A stretch of DNA of 64,000 nucleotides from an uncultured Tropicimonas sp. (GCA_947495685.1 CANLZY010000001.1:62001-126000), one strand, 5' to 3'. Shown: positions 36,150-46,398, counted from the stretch's first letter. Translations and numbers: made by a program. Notes: generated by a model from the sequence alone, not told the origin.

Positions 36150-37355
36150 ATGACATCCTATCTGAAGACGACACCCACCCGTGACGGCTTTTTTGGCGAG
36201 TATGGCGGAGCGATGCTTCCGCCGCCGCTGGAGCCGCACTTTGCCGAGATCAACAAGGCTTGGGACCAGTTGTCGAAATCGGCTGCGTTTCTCGAAGAAC
36301 TGCGCTCCATCCGCAAGCATTTCCAGGGCCGCCCGACGCCCATTTCGTACCTGCACAACATGTCTCGGCACTTGGGTGGGGCTCAGATTTACGCCAAGCG
36401 TGAAGATCTCAACCACACAGGCGCCCACAAGCTGAACCACTGCATGGCGGAGGCGCTGCTGGCCAAGTACATGGGCAAGACCAAGATCATGGCCGAAACC
36501 GGTGCCGGGCAACACGGCGTCGCTCTGGCCACCGCCGCCGCCTATTTTGGCATGGAATGCGAAATCCACATGGGCGAGATCGACATCGAGAAAGAGGCGC
36601 CCAATGTCACCCGCATGAAGCTGCTGGGGGCAACGGTCGTCCCGGTCGGCTTTGGTGGGCGCTCTCTGAAAGAAGCGGTCGACAGCGCCTTCCAGAGCTA
36701 CGTCGCCCAGGCCGACCATGCATTGTTCTGCATCGGATCGGTTGTCGGGCCGCACCCCTTCCCCAAGATGGTGCGTGACTTTCAGTCGATCGTCGGCATC
36801 GAAGCCCGCGAGCAGTTCCACGAGATGACGGGGCAGTTGCCTGACATCGTGGCGGCTTGTGTTGGCGGTGGGTCCAATGCAATGGGGCTGTTCGCCGGCT
36901 TCATCGACGAAGAGGACGTGGCGCTTTATGGGGTCGAACCGATGGGCACGTCGTCCAATCTGGGCGATCACGCAGCAACCATAACCTTTGGCGAGGACGG
37001 CGATATCCACGGCTTCCGCACCATGCTGCTGAAGGATGAAAACGGCGAACCGGCGCCGGTTCACACCGTGGCCTCGGGGCTCGATTATCCCGGCGTCGGC
37101 CCGGAACACGCCCACCTGCACCGCACGGGCCGGGTCACCTATACCTCGGCAAACGACAAGGAGGCGCTTGATGCCTTCTTTGCGCTGTCGCGGGACGAGG
37201 GCATCATTCCAGCGCTGGAGAGCGCCCATGCGGTCGCCTTTGCAATCCGCGAGGCACCCAAGAACCCTGGAAAGTCGATTCTGCTGAACCTGTCAGGGCG
37301 GGGCGACAAGGACATCGACTACGTGACCGAGACCTTCGGTTTCGGCGACGCCTAA
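36150..37355 (+). CDS. trpB: Tryptophan synthase beta chain (stand-alone copy)
   Basis: 401 residues. PLP lysine Lys94 in [10 protein letters not shown], catalytic Glu in [27 protein letters not shown] phosphate loop and [14 protein letters not shown] all match TrpB. The communication-domain region ([18 protein letters not shown] to [12 protein letters not shown]) differs from the classical sequence more than the core does. No trpA or trpF is near, though roseobacters usually keep trpFBA together, so this may be a second, diverged copy using free indole or another partner. GAGGGAGAGG ribosome site. Confidence 0.85.
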   Translation: MTSYLKTTPTRDGFFGEYGGAMLPPPLEPHFAEINKAWDQLSKSAAFLEELRSIRKHFQGRPTPISYLHNMSRHLGGAQIYAKREDLNHTGAHKLNHCMAEALLAKYMGKTKIMAETGAGQHGVALATAAAYFGMECEIHMGEIDIEKEAPNVTRMKLLGATVVPVGFGGRSLKEAVDSAFQSYVAQADHALFCIGSVVGPHPFPKMVRDFQSIVGIEAREQFHEMTGQLPDIVAACVGGGSNAMGLFAGFIDEEDVALYGVEPMGTSSNLGDHAATITFGEDGDIHGFRTMLLKDENGEPAPVHTVASGLDYPGVGPEHAHLHRTGRVTYTSANDKEALDAFFALSRDEGIIPALESAHAVAFAIREAPKNPGKSILLNLSGRGDKDIDYVTETFGFGDA

Positions 37356-37364
37356 CCGCAAAGT

Positions 37365-37392
37365 CCGACACAGCCGGCGCCGGCTGTGTCGG
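37365..37392 (+). terminator. 28-bp perfect palindrome after trpB
   Basis: Each 14-base arm (CCGACACAGCCGGC and its exact complement) runs without loop or mismatch, starting 10 bases after the trpB stop. As RNA it makes a very stable hairpin with a forced small loop. No T-run follows. Terminator is the simplest reading; as DNA it could also bind a dimeric protein. Confidence 0.55.
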
Positions 37393-37541
37393 GCGGACAC
37401 CGCGGGCCTCACAGCGTTGATCGCCGGTATGTAAGCCCTTTAGTGTAAAGAAAAAACTTTCTGAGATTGACCTGGGTCAGTGCAACTTCCGAAATTGCAT
37501 CGGCAAGGCAGGGCAGGGCCAATCGACAGGAGGTTTGCACC

Positions 37542-37853
37542 ATGACACACACGAAGCTTGTTGCTGTGGCTCTTGCTGTGTTTTCCTTAGGCACGTCAGC
37601 ACAGGCGTTGACCGGAGACAGCACCACCCTGCGGGAGGGGCTCGGCCTGCCTCCTGTTCTGCTGGCGCAATCAAATTGCCCATCCGGGACCACCCCCTGT
37701 GCTGCCGGGAGCTATGGCCCGGGCGGTTGCTACAAACCCGGATACGCCACCTGCACTGCCGGTCTGGTTTGCACGGACGGGATGTCGGCCTGCAAACCGA
37801 CAAACGGCGGCCCGGCCTATTGCTTCAAGGCGGGCATTGGCAGCTGCAACTGA
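37542..37853 (+). CDS. Secreted eight-cysteine small protein
   Basis: 103 residues. Sec signal peptide 1-22 (LVAVALAVFSLGTSAQA), then a short linker and a mature domain of about 60 residues with eight cysteines. Spacing runs as NCPSGTTPC, GGCYKPGYATC, VCTDGMSAC, YCFKAGIGSC: four disulfides are likely after export. No family recognised. A strong AGGAGG ribosome site and an upstream TTGACC/GAAATT pair (37467-37496) suggest its own promoter. Possible roles are a small structural, metal-binding or toxin-like protein; none is shown. Confidence 0.7.
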   Translation: MTHTKLVAVALAVFSLGTSAQALTGDSTTLREGLGLPPVLLAQSNCPSGTTPCAAGSYGPGGCYKPGYATCTAGLVCTDGMSACKPTNGGPAYCFKAGIGSCN

Positions 37854-37921
37854 CTCCACTTTCCGCACCGCAGGCCGATGGCCGTAGCGGTGCGGATATC
37901 TCGCGCCACGCTGAGCCTTGG

Positions 37922-39832
37922 TCAGCCCCGGATGGTGTGAAACCAGTGCACGCCATAGGCATCGAGGCGTAGCGGTCCGGTGCCGATCGCCGTTTCCGGG
38001 GCCAGCAGATCCATGACCTTGGCGCTTCCCAACAGGTCGGCAACCGACTCCTCCAGCGACAGAGTGTGCTCGCTGAAGTTCGCCACCACGAGCAACCGCG
38101 CGGCGTCGGTCTCGCGCAGGAACGCGAACGTATGCGGAGACGCCAGCCGTATCAGGTCAAAGGACGAGGACCCAAAGACCGCGTTGGCCTTGCGGATGGC
38201 GATCATCCGGCGGATTTCCGAGTGAATATGTGCCTGCGGGGTCCCGGGGGCCTGCGCGGTCGTCAGGTCGGCATCGGTCAGTGCCTTGCGATGAACCCAC
38301 CGCGAATCTTCCCGTTTGCTCGGGTCGGTCAGATAGGCATCGTCGTTCAGAACGCCGATCTCGTCGCCCTGATACAGCAGCGGTATCCCCGGTGTGGCAA
38401 AGACAACGGCGTTCAGCAGATCGATGCGCCGCAGGGCATGCTCCATCGCCAGCGCATTTCCGGTCTGCTGTGCCTGTTCGACCCCGGCGAGCGACGCCAG
38501 CGTCCCGCAGACCCGGCAGTCGCCATTTGTCGGGTTCTCCTGAAACGGCACGCCACTGGCAAAACTGCCCTCGAAGCGTCCGGTGTAGAACCGGTTCAGG
38601 AACTGGCGGTGGCCGTAGCCGTCGATGCCCAACCTGGCGGAAATCGCGTCGTCCCACATCCAGCCGATATCGTCATGGCAGCGGATATAGTTCACCCATG
38701 CGGTGCCTTCGGGGATGGCAAAGCTGCGCTCCATCGAGGCGTTCAGCAGTTCGGTGCGACGGGTGGCGAGGCTTTCCCACATCAACGCCATCATCAACGG
38801 ATTGTACGACAGCTCGCATTCGTCGCGGCGGATGTAGCGGTTTACCTCGTCGGGGTGCACGATAGCTTCGGATTTGAAGACGACCTCGGGCGCGGCCAGC
38901 TTCAGGCACAGGTTGAAGGCCTGGATGACGGTATGTGCCTTTGGCAGGTTTTCGCAGACGGTCCCCATCTCCTTCCAGACAAAGGCCAGCGCATCCAGCC
39001 GCAGCACGTCGGCCCCCATCGACACCAGGTGCAGCATCTCGTCCACGACCGAGACAAAGACATCCGGATTGGCGTAGTTCAGGTCCCATTGGAACGAATT
39101 GAACGTCGTCCAGACGTGTTTGCCCAGCGTCTCGTTCCAGGTGAAGCTGCCCCGGCGAACCTGTGGAAAGATCTCGCGCACGGTGCTGTTGTAGGCGTCG
39201 GCGTCGTCAGGATCGCAGAGGAAATAGAACTGCTGATAGCGCGGGTCGCCATCAAGCGCGGCCCGGACCCAGCGGTGTTCGTCCGACGTGTGGTTGAAGA
39301 CGAAGTCCAGCACCAGGCGGATGCCACGGGCGTGCAGTGCCCGCGACAACGCCTTGAGATCCTTGTTGGTTCCAAGAGCCGGATTGACGGTCCGATAGTC
39401 GGACACGGCATAGCCGCCGTCGCTGTTGGCCTCGGGAGCCAGGTACAGCGGCATCAGGTGCAGGTAGGTCACGCCGAGGTCTTCGAGATAGGGAATGCGG
39501 TCGATCAAACCCTTCAGGTCACCGGCAAACAGATCCACGTAGACGGCCATTCCCACGGCCTCCCGGCCTTCGAACCAGGGCTCCGTCGTCGATTTGACCC
39601 GCCGCATGGCCGGGGTGGCCTGGTGCCGGGCGAGGCCCTGCATCAAGGTGCGCATGTGCACATAGGCATCGTAGCGGGTGCCGTACAGCTCCATCATGTG
39701 GGCGAACAGGTCAGGGAAATACAGGTCGATCCGCTTGCGAAAGGCGCTCATGCGCCGGGCGGGCACACCAGAGAGATCGATTTCACGCAGGATCAGGTCC
39801 AGCGTCTTTCGGGTTTCATAGGCGGTGTTCAT
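37922..39832 (-). CDS. Amylosucrase-type GH13 glucosyltransferase
   Basis: 636 residues, the length of GH13 subfamily 4 enzymes. N-terminal helical domain, then the barrel with DFVFNHTSDEH (region I), ADVLRLDALAF (nucleophile Asp), FKSEAIVHPDEVNRY (acid/base Glu) and NYIRCHDDIGW (third Asp with His). The family transfers glucose from sucrose to an alpha-1,4 glucan or hydrolyses sucrose. No signal peptide, so intracellular. Start at 39832 behind GGAGGA. No other sugar genes adjoin it. Confidence 0.88.
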   Translation of the reverse strand: MNTAYETRKTLDLILREIDLSGVPARRMSAFRKRIDLYFPDLFAHMMELYGTRYDAYVHMRTLMQGLARHQATPAMRRVKSTTEPWFEGREAVGMAVYVDLFAGDLKGLIDRIPYLEDLGVTYLHLMPLYLAPEANSDGGYAVSDYRTVNPALGTNKDLKALSRALHARGIRLVLDFVFNHTSDEHRWVRAALDGDPRYQQFYFLCDPDDADAYNSTVREIFPQVRRGSFTWNETLGKHVWTTFNSFQWDLNYANPDVFVSVVDEMLHLVSMGADVLRLDALAFVWKEMGTVCENLPKAHTVIQAFNLCLKLAAPEVVFKSEAIVHPDEVNRYIRRDECELSYNPLMMALMWESLATRRTELLNASMERSFAIPEGTAWVNYIRCHDDIGWMWDDAISARLGIDGYGHRQFLNRFYTGRFEGSFASGVPFQENPTNGDCRVCGTLASLAGVEQAQQTGNALAMEHALRRIDLLNAVVFATPGIPLLYQGDEIGVLNDDAYLTDPSKREDSRWVHRKALTDADLTTAQAPGTPQAHIHSEIRRMIAIRKANAVFGSSSFDLIRLASPHTFAFLRETDAARLLVVANFSEHTLSLEESVADLLGSAKVMDLLAPETAIGTGPLRLDAYGVHWFHTIRG

Positions 39833-39957
39833 CGGGACAGTCCTCCGATCGGGTCGTTCAGGAAAGGCCGCCGACCTACGCCCGGACAAATGCTTTTGCA
39901 AGAGATCTGCCGGGCGATCCGCGGGAGTGGATGCCGGGTGGGGGGGCTGAACGACAT

Positions 39958-39979
39958 CGGGCCGGCGTGGGCCGGCCCG
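39958..39979 (-). terminator. Terminator hairpin of the nap operon
   Basis: CGGGCCGGC (39958-39966), four-base loop, GCCGGCCCG (39971-39979), a perfect 9-bp GC stem about 30 bases beyond the napC stop. The plus-strand side is followed by a modest T-rich run (CCTGTTTGTCTG), so it might act both ways. Confidence 0.5.
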
Positions 39980-40009
39980 AGATCCTGTTTGTCTGCGTGC
40001 CGCGGGCTG

Positions 40010-40726
40010 TCAGTCCGCAGTCCCGGTTCCCAGAAAGCCCTTGATCGCGGCTGTCAGGCCCTGGGTGTCAAGGATGCCGCTGTGATCGACGGCGGGCAGC
40101 GTGGCCGTCAATGCCAGCTCATCGACAACGTGCCTGTATTCCTCCAGGTACCCTTCGGGCAGTGTGTGGGCGATGCCCTGGTGACAGTCGATGCAGGTCA
40201 TGTTTTCGTCCAGCGCCCGCTGGTGCTCGTTCGAGGCGCGGTTCTCCTGGATTGTGAAGTCCATGTACTCGAAGCTGTGGCAATTCCGGCACTCGCGGCT
40301 GTCGGTCTTCTTCATCTTGGTCCAGACGGCGGCGGCCATGTGCAGTCGCCGGTCCTCATAGCTCTCTTCCGTGGCGATCGTGCCCAGAAGCTCGTGATAG
40401 ACGTCCTTGCTGGCCATGATCTTGGCCTTGATCTTGTGCTGCCATTCATTGGGCACGTGGCAGTCCGGGCAGGTCGCGCGCACGCCGGAATGGTTATTGT
40501 AGTGCACTGTCTCCGTGTACTCGTCGAAGTTGCGCTCCATCGTGTGACACGAGACGCAGAATTTCTCGGTGTTGGTCATTTCCAGGGCCCAGTGGAACCC
40601 GCCCCAGAACAGGATCCCGAAAAGGAACCCGAGGATGGTGAGGAATCCGAGGCTCAGAACCCCGCTGGGGCTCCAGATCCAGTTCCAGGTGCGGCGGATG
40701 ATGCCGTGACGTTCGGTGTCGGCCAT
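40010..40726 (-). CDS. napC: NapC tetraheme quinol dehydrogenase
   Basis: 238 residues, the usual NapC length. One N-terminal membrane helix (VLSLGFLTILGFLFGILFW), then four heme-binding CxxCH motifs: CVSCH, CPDCH, CRNCH and CIDCH. It takes electrons from quinol and passes them to NapB in the periplasm. Last gene of the nap operon, 30 bp after napB, with AAGGAAG ribosome site. Confidence 0.97.
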   Translation of the reverse strand: MADTERHGIIRRTWNWIWSPSGVLSLGFLTILGFLFGILFWGGFHWALEMTNTEKFCVSCHTMERNFDEYTETVHYNNHSGVRATCPDCHVPNEWQHKIKAKIMASKDVYHELLGTIATEESYEDRRLHMAAAVWTKMKKTDSRECRNCHSFEYMDFTIQENRASNEHQRALDENMTCIDCHQGIAHTLPEGYLEEYRHVVDELALTATLPAVDHSGILDTQGLTAAIKGFLGTGTAD

Positions 40727-40756
40727 GTGGTGTGCTTCCTTCTGTTATCGAAGGCT

Positions 40757-41197
40757 TCAGCGCGAGGCCGAGGGTTCGAAGGTGTTCTCGACCAGCGCCG
40801 GGGCGTTGGCCTGTGGCACGTGACACTGGTTGCAGAACCAGCGTGTGCCCGCGACGTGATCCATCTCGTTGCCATCCCGGTCCAGGTAGTGGGTCATCGA
40901 CAGGGTCGGGGCGCCGCGATCACCGGCATTGGTCCAGTCGTGACAGCTGAGGCACTGGTTGGCCTTCAGGTCCATCTGGTACTGATCGATCGAATGCGGG
41001 ACCAACGGCGGCTGCTGTCGATACTCCCGCGTGAAACGCTTGGCGTCCTGTTGAAACACCTCCTGTGGCGCAAGGCTTTGATCCACGCCGACGCCGCGCA
41101 GGGACGAGACGACTCCGGTGGTTTGGGCAAGGCCGAACCCCGCCAGGGAAAGAGATGTCGCAAGGGCAAGGACACCCGCAAGGACCGGCTTTTTCAT
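40757..41197 (-). CDS. napB: NapB diheme cytochrome subunit of periplasmic nitrate reductase
   Basis: 146 residues. Signal peptide 1-25, then two heme motifs CLSCH and CNQCH and the family segment PPLVPHSIDQYQMDLKANQ. It forms the electron-entry subunit with NapA. Flanked by napH (21 bp) and napC. Confidence 0.97.
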   Translation of the reverse strand: MKKPVLAGVLALATSLSLAGFGLAQTTGVVSSLRGVGVDQSLAPQEVFQQDAKRFTREYRQQPPLVPHSIDQYQMDLKANQCLSCHDWTNAGDRGAPTLSMTHYLDRDGNEMDHVAGTRWFCNQCHVPQANAPALVENTFEPSASR

Positions 41198-41218
41198 CTT
41201 GGTTCTCCGTTGCTCGTT

Positions 41219-42142
41219 TCACGCTGCATGTCGGTTTGGCGGCTCGGTATCCGAGACCGCGTCTTTCGGGGCTTCGACATGGGTGTCAAAGCGGTGAGTG
41301 AAGGCGAAGACGTCCACGGCGCAGACGTCGATGCACCGCCCGCAATTGGTGCAATCGGGCGACAGGATCAGCGGCGTGCTGCCGTCCTTGCCCTTGAGGG
41401 CGGGCGAGATGACCTGGTTTTCGGGGCAGACCGCATAGCAATCCATGCAGTCGTCGCAGGCCGACCGATCCACCGCACTGACGCGCAGCAGGCTCTTGGT
41501 GCCGATCAGGCTGTAGAAAGCGCCGACGGGGCAGACATGGCCGCACCAGCCGCGGCGTGCCACGAGCAGGTCGAAAAAGAAGATGCCGATCACAAGCGCC
41601 CAGACAAAGCCCATACCGAAAACCAGCCCGCGATGCACCATGGTGACCGGGTTGATGACCTCCCAGGCGATGGTGCCGGTCAGGGCAGACACCGCCATCA
41701 CGGTGCCGAGGATCCAGTAGCGGGTGGCACGCTTTGGCTGCCATCCCTTGGGCAGGTTCAACTTGTCGTGCAACCAGTGCGCGGTGTCGGTCACCGGGTT
41801 GATCGGGCAGACCCAGGAGCAATAGACCCGGCCACCGATCAACCCATAGGCGACCAGAACGATCAGACCGCCGATCAGCGCGGTGGTTTCGGGCCAGTGG
41901 CCCGCAAACATGCCCTGCAACAGGATCATCGGATCGTTCAGCGGCAGGACGCCGAAGGTCATCGACCCGGCAAGGTTGCCCTGAACCCACCAGAGGCCGA
42001 ACCACGGCCCCATGAGGAACAGGAACAGGAAGAAGGTCTGGCTGATGCGGCGCAGAACCAGGTACTTGTGGGCGCCAAACCAGCCTTTGACTTCGCGGGC
42101 CTCCTGGCCAACGGGGAGATGAACCTTGCCCTTGGTACTCAT
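41219..42142 (-). CDS. napH: NapH quinol-oxidising ferredoxin-type membrane protein
   Basis: 307 residues with four membrane helices. CSWVCP and CGHVCP motifs lie on the cytoplasmic side and two [4Fe-4S] ferredoxin motifs near the C-terminus ([12 protein letters not shown] and [11 protein letters not shown]). NapGH forms a second quinol dehydrogenase feeding NapB/NapC. The start at 42142 overlaps the napG stop (ATGA); the frame is open further up but there lies over napG. Confidence 0.95.
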   Translation of the reverse strand: MSTKGKVHLPVGQEAREVKGWFGAHKYLVLRRISQTFFLFLFLMGPWFGLWWVQGNLAGSMTFGVLPLNDPMILLQGMFAGHWPETTALIGGLIVLVAYGLIGGRVYCSWVCPINPVTDTAHWLHDKLNLPKGWQPKRATRYWILGTVMAVSALTGTIAWEVINPVTMVHRGLVFGMGFVWALVIGIFFFDLLVARRGWCGHVCPVGAFYSLIGTKSLLRVSAVDRSACDDCMDCYAVCPENQVISPALKGKDGSTPLILSPDCTNCGRCIDVCAVDVFAFTHRFDTHVEAPKDAVSDTEPPNRHAA

Positions 42143-42957
42143 TGGGACACCCCCGGCAATTTGTAGGTCGGTTCGAAGCCTCCGGGCGCGGCAAGGTTGT
42201 CGGTGCCCGGTCCGGGCAGGCGGTCGGGCAGGTCGATGATGCCTTCGACCACGGGCGCCCCCTTGGCGTCCTGTTCTTCCCAGCCGAGCCGATAGTGCTC
42301 GGCGGCCTCGCCACGGGCGAGTCGCAGCGGCAGCACCTTGATGGCGGACTCGGGCAGGACGCAGGATTTTTCGCAGACCCCGCAGCCGGTGCATTTGTCG
42401 GCATGCACGGTCGGGGCGAATATCGCGTGGTGGCCGGAGCGCTCGTTGTGCATCGTCTCCAGCGTGATCGCCTCGTCGATGACGGGGCAGACGCGATAGC
42501 AGACGTCGCAGCGCAGGCCGAGGAAGTTCAGGCAGTTTTCCTGATCGACCAGAACGGCTGTGCCCATGCGGGCGTCGTCGATCACGGTCAGATCCTTGTC
42601 GAGCGCGCCGGTGGGGCAGGCGGCAACGCAAGGGATGTCATCGCACATTTCGCAAGGGATGTTGCGCGCGGTAAAGTACGGTGTGCCAGTGGCCGCGCCA
42701 TCCACGCCCAGCTCTGCAAGGACCAGCGTGTCATAGGGACAGTCCCGCACGCACAGCCCGCACCGGATGCAGGCCGCGAGAAAGTCGTCCTCGGGTAGCG
42801 CCCCCGGGGGCCGAATGGCCTGATCCGGAAGCGCCTTCGCGTCGTTTGTCACATAGGCCAGAAGCGTGCCCGCCACCGCGCAGCCCCCCGCCATGCGGGC
42901 GGAGTCTGTCAGAAATCGACGACGGTCGACCTTCCTGGGTTTTGCGGCAGTGGGCAT
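42139..42957 (-). CDS. napG: NapG periplasmic ferredoxin-type protein
   Basis: 272 residues. Twin-arginine signal RRRFLTD (residues 12-18) with hydrophobic part. Four ferredoxin-like Cys groups follow: [35 protein letters not shown] and [11 protein letters not shown]. It is exported folded and works with NapH. AGGAG ribosome site; overlaps napH by 4 bp. Confidence 0.95.
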   Translation of the reverse strand: MPTAAKPRKVDRRRFLTDSARMAGGCAVAGTLLAYVTNDAKALPDQAIRPPGALPEDDFLAACIRCGLCVRDCPYDTLVLAELGVDGAATGTPYFTARNIPCEMCDDIPCVAACPTGALDKDLTVIDDARMGTAVLVDQENCLNFLGLRCDVCYRVCPVIDEAITLETMHNERSGHHAIFAPTVHADKCTGCGVCEKSCVLPESAIKVLPLRLARGEAAEHYRLGWEEQDAKGAPVVEGIIDLPDRLPGPGTDNLAAPGGFEPTYKLPGVSQ

Positions 42958-43022
42958 TGTCGGCTCCTAAGGCTCCAGGGTGGTGCGCGTTTCCTGGTGC
43001 GGGTGACTGGGATGTGACGGGA

Positions 43023-45515
43023 TCAGGCGCGCTCGACCTTGCAGGCGCACTTCTTGTAATCCGTCTCTTTCGACAGCGGGCAGGTCGCATCCAGTGTCAG
43101 CTTGTTGGTCAGCTGGCCCTCGTCGAACCACGGCATGAACACCAACCCCTGCGGGACCTTGTTGCGCCCCCGGGTTTCCAACCGGCTGAGAACTTCTCCA
43201 CGACGGGTCGAGATCGAGATCTCCTGACCCCGGCGCAGGCCACGGTCCTTGGCATCCTCCGGGTGCATGTAGACGACAGCGGCCGGGAACGCGCGGTGAA
43301 GCTCTTCGACCCGACGGGTCATCGAGCCAGAGTGCCAATGCTCCAGAACCCGACCGGTGCAGAGCCACAGGTTGAACTCCTCGTCCGGTTCTTCGGCAGC
43401 AATCTCGTAGGGGGCGAAGATGATGTTCGCCCTTCCGTCGGGCTTGCCGTAGAATTTGACGCCCTCGCCTTCCTTGACATAGGGGTCATACCCTTCGCGG
43501 AAGCGGTACAGGGTCTCCTTGCCATCGACCACGGGCCAGCGCAGGCCACGGGCCTTGTGATAGGTGTCGAAGGGGGCCAGGTCGTGGGCATGACCGCGAC
43601 CGAAGCCGGCGTATTCCTCGAACAGACCCTTCTGGACGTAGAAACCGAAATCCTCGCTTTCGTCGTTGTCAAAGCCTTCGGCCGTTTCCGACAGCGGGTA
43701 CTTGTCGACCACGCCGTTGGTGAACAGCACCTCGTAGAGCGTCTTGCCCGCGAGTTCCGGCTTCTTGGCGACCAGCTCTTCGCCCCAGGCCTCTTCGACG
43801 GTGAAGCGCTTGGAGAATTCCATCACCTGCCAGACGTCCGAGCGTGCCTCGCCCGGGGCCTTGACCTGCTGGCGCCAGAACTGGGTGCGGCGCTCGGCGT
43901 TGCCATAGGCGCCTTCCTTTTCGACCCACATCGCGGTGGGCAGGATCAGGTCGGCGGCGGTGGCGGTCACGGTCGGGTAGGGGTCTGAAACGGTGATGAA
44001 GTTCTCGGGGTTGCGATAGCCCGGAAGCCCTTCTTCGTTCAGGTTCGGTGCCGCCTGAAGGTTGTTGGTGCACTGCACCCAGTGACAGTTCAGGTCACCG
44101 TCCTTGAGTTTGCGGTGCATCAGAACGGCGTGGAATCCGGGCTTGGGCGGGATGGTGCCCTCGGGGATGTTCCAGGCGGTCTCGCAGATCTCGCGGTGCT
44201 TGTCGTTGGCGACAACCATGTCGGCGGGCAGGCGGTGCGCAAAGGTGCCGACCTCGCGCGCGGTGCCACAGGCCGAAGGTTGGCCAGTCAGCGAGAAGGG
44301 CGAGTTGCCCGGCTCGGAGATCTTTCCGACCAGCAGGTGCACGTTGTAGCACAACGAGTTGACCCACGAGCCACGGCTGTGCTGGTTGAACCCCATCGTC
44401 CAGAGCGACATCACCTTGCGGTTCGGGTCGGCGTATTGCTTGGCCAGCCGTTCCAGTTTGTCTGCCGGCACGCCGGACAGTTCCGAGGTGTATTCCAGCG
44501 TGTAGGCCGAAACGGCCTCGGCATATTCCTCGAAGCTGATCGGGTCCATCTTGCCGGAGTTCGGGTTCTCGGCTTCCATCTGAAGGGCATTGTCGTCCCG
44601 CAGGCCATAGCCGATATCGGTCGCAGTCTTGGTGAAGTTGACGTTCTTCTCGACGAACGCCTTGTTCACCATGTCGTTGGAGATGATGTAGTTGGCGATG
44701 TAGTTCAGGATCGCCAGATCGGTCTGCGGGTTGAAGATCATGCCGTTGTCGGCCAACTCGAACGACCGGTGCTCGAAGGTCGACAGGACGTGAACCTCGG
44801 CCCCCGGCTTGGTCAGGCGTGTGTCGGTCAGGCGCGACCACAGGATCGGGTGCATCTCGGCCATGTTTGACCCCCAGAGCACAAAGGTATCAGCGTGCTC
44901 GAAGTCGTCATAGCAGCCCATCGGCTCGTCGATACCGAAGGTGCGCATGAAGCCCACAACGGCCGAGGCCATGCAGTGGCGCGCGTTGGGGTCGATGTTG
45001 TTGGAGCGCAGGCCGGCCTTCATGAACTTGGCGGCGGCGTAGCCTTCCCAGACAGTCCACTGGCCAGAGCCGAAGATCGACACCCCGGTCGGACCCTTGT
45101 CCTTGAGCGTGGCTTTCCACTTTTCGGCCATTACGTCAAAGGCTTCGTCCCACGACACCGGCTCGAAATCGCCGTTCTTGTCATAGACGCCGTTCGACTT
45201 GCGCAGCAGTGGCGTGGTCAGGCGGTCCTTGCCGTACATGATCTTGGACAGGAAGTAGCCCTTGATGCAGTTCAGGCCACGGTTCACCGGCGCGTCCGGG
45301 TCGCCCTGGGTGGCGACGACACGGCCGTCCTTGGTGCCGACCAGCACCGAACACCCGGTGCCGCAGAACCGGCAGGCGGCCTTGTCCCAACGGATGTCGG
45401 GGGTGCGGGCCTGGGCATTCGCCTCGCCCGCGGGAAGGGTGATGCCGGCAGCGGAGGCCGTTGCAATTGCCGCGGTGGATTTCAGGAAAGTCCGGCGGGA
45501 GTCTGACATGGTCAT
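43023..45515 (-). CDS. napA: NapA catalytic subunit of periplasmic nitrate reductase
   Basis: 830 residues, matching Rhodobacter NapA (831). Tat signal [10 protein letters not shown] (residues 4-13). The [4Fe-4S] motif is [13 protein letters not shown] with the fourth Cys in GLNCIKG. The molybdenum-ligand Cys is in [13 protein letters not shown]. It binds bis-MGD and reduces nitrate to nitrite in the periplasm. Start at 45515 gives MTMSDSRR; an ATG two codons later is a close alternative. Upstream frame extension covers napD and is rejected. Confidence 0.98.
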   Translation of the reverse strand: MTMSDSRRTFLKSTAAIATASAAGITLPAGEANAQARTPDIRWDKAACRFCGTGCSVLVGTKDGRVVATQGDPDAPVNRGLNCIKGYFLSKIMYGKDRLTTPLLRKSNGVYDKNGDFEPVSWDEAFDVMAEKWKATLKDKGPTGVSIFGSGQWTVWEGYAAAKFMKAGLRSNNIDPNARHCMASAVVGFMRTFGIDEPMGCYDDFEHADTFVLWGSNMAEMHPILWSRLTDTRLTKPGAEVHVLSTFEHRSFELADNGMIFNPQTDLAILNYIANYIISNDMVNKAFVEKNVNFTKTATDIGYGLRDDNALQMEAENPNSGKMDPISFEEYAEAVSAYTLEYTSELSGVPADKLERLAKQYADPNRKVMSLWTMGFNQHSRGSWVNSLCYNVHLLVGKISEPGNSPFSLTGQPSACGTAREVGTFAHRLPADMVVANDKHREICETAWNIPEGTIPPKPGFHAVLMHRKLKDGDLNCHWVQCTNNLQAAPNLNEEGLPGYRNPENFITVSDPYPTVTATAADLILPTAMWVEKEGAYGNAERRTQFWRQQVKAPGEARSDVWQVMEFSKRFTVEEAWGEELVAKKPELAGKTLYEVLFTNGVVDKYPLSETAEGFDNDESEDFGFYVQKGLFEEYAGFGRGHAHDLAPFDTYHKARGLRWPVVDGKETLYRFREGYDPYVKEGEGVKFYGKPDGRANIIFAPYEIAAEEPDEEFNLWLCTGRVLEHWHSGSMTRRVEELHRAFPAAVVYMHPEDAKDRGLRRGQEISISTRRGEVLSRLETRGRNKVPQGLVFMPWFDEGQLTNKLTLDATCPLSKETDYKKCACKVERA

Positions 45516-45532
45516 TGCTGTGGTACTCCGGT

Positions 45533-45814
45533 TCAGGTGTTGCTGGAGAGGGCCGGCTGCGGCTGGCGTGTGGCGCCATCCTGCGGGTCCTCGAAATGGT
45601 GATAGGTCAATGTGAGCGAGACCACGCCTGGGATCTGGTGCATCTCCATGATCGTCTCGGAGGCGCGCCTGTCCTCGGTATCCTCGACGACGACGACAAG
45701 CCGTCCCTCCTCGGTTCGTGCATGGACCTCGACGCCCGCCATGGCATTCGCCGCGTCCGACACGCGATCTACCTTGTCGGGGGTCGCATGGACCAGGCAT
45801 CCGCAGATGTTCAT
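45533..45814 (-). CDS. napD: NapD chaperone
   Basis: 93 residues. [32 protein letters not shown] is the NapD ferredoxin-like fold that binds the NapA Tat signal peptide and delays export until the cofactor is in. Start at 45814 within the napF stop and behind GGAGG. 17 bp before napA. Confidence 0.94.
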   Translation of the reverse strand: MNICGCLVHATPDKVDRVSDAANAMAGVEVHARTEEGRLVVVVEDTEDRRASETIMEMHQIPGVVSLTLTYHHFEDPQDGATRQPQPALSSNT

Positions 45815-46320
45815 CCTGTCGCCTCCAATGTCGTGATTTCCTGTCGTGCAAATTCGATGGCTCCGGCCGGACAGCCGCCGGCGCAGGCGCCGCACCCGGT
45901 GCAAAGATCTTCGTCGATCATCGGGCGGGCCTTGCCGCCCAGTTCCAGCCGGAACCGGATGGCCTGTTCGTCGCAGAAATCTTCGCAGGTGCGGCAGCTG
46001 ATCGCCTGCAGGGACAGGCAGGCGGTGCCAACACGGGCAATCCAGTTCCAATCATCCTTCCGGTCCGCGAGCAGCGCGCCGGTTGGGCAGGCCTCGATGC
46101 AGGCATGACAGAACGTGCAGGCACCGCGGCTCAGATCCAGGGCGGCGAGTCCCTCGCTGTCTTTGCGGATGATCTGTTCCGGGCAGGCGCGGGCGCAATC
46201 GCCACACCCGTCGCACGCACGCCCGAACGGCTCCATCCCGAGGGCACCCGGCGGGCGCATCGTTTCGGTCTTCAGGTAACTCGCACGAAGAAAACTCCTG
46301 CGCGTGCCTTGGGTCGCCAT
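45811..46320 (-). CDS. napF: NapF ferredoxin-type protein
   Basis: 169 residues from the preferred start at 46320. N-terminal RRSFLRA Tat-like segment, then four Cys groups: [36 protein letters not shown] and [12 protein letters not shown]. NapF helps mature or load NapA in the cytoplasm. An ATG at 46347 would add nine residues, but the FNR-type promoter upstream predicts transcription starting about 46348, leaving no leader; the shorter start is therefore favoured. First gene of napFDAGHBC. Confidence 0.93.
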   Translation of the reverse strand: MATQGTRRSFLRASYLKTETMRPPGALGMEPFGRACDGCGDCARACPEQIIRKDSEGLAALDLSRGACTFCHACIEACPTGALLADRKDDWNWIARVGTACLSLQAISCRTCEDFCDEQAIRFRLELGGKARPMIDEDLCTGCGACAGGCPAGAIEFARQEITTLEATG

Positions 46321-46354
46321 GTTTCGGCTGCCTGTCGCGTTGTTCATAACCTGC

Positions 46355-46398
46355 GTAGTAAGTAATCAACACGCTTACAATCTTGACTTTTGTCAAGA
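46355..46398 (-). promoter_or_regulatory. FNR/NnrR-type site and promoter of the nap operon
   Basis: TCTTGACTTTTGTCAAGA (46381-46398) is a 7-bp-arm palindrome of the Crp/Fnr form TTGAC-N4-GTCAA. Its centre lies 41.5 bp from 46348, and TACTAC (minus strand, 46355-46360) sits exactly where a -10 would be for such a class II site. Strong positional evidence for control of napF by oxygen or nitrogen oxides. Confidence 0.65.

Noticed and set aside
38066-42166. Plus-strand open frame of about 1366 codons
   Set aside because: It lies exactly opposite amylosucrase, napC, napB and napH. Low-complexity His/Gly/Val-rich translation without motifs; a product of high GC at third positions.
45516-45851. 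N-terminal extension of napA by about 110 codons
   Set aside because: It covers napD in another frame and would hide the Tat signal peptide.
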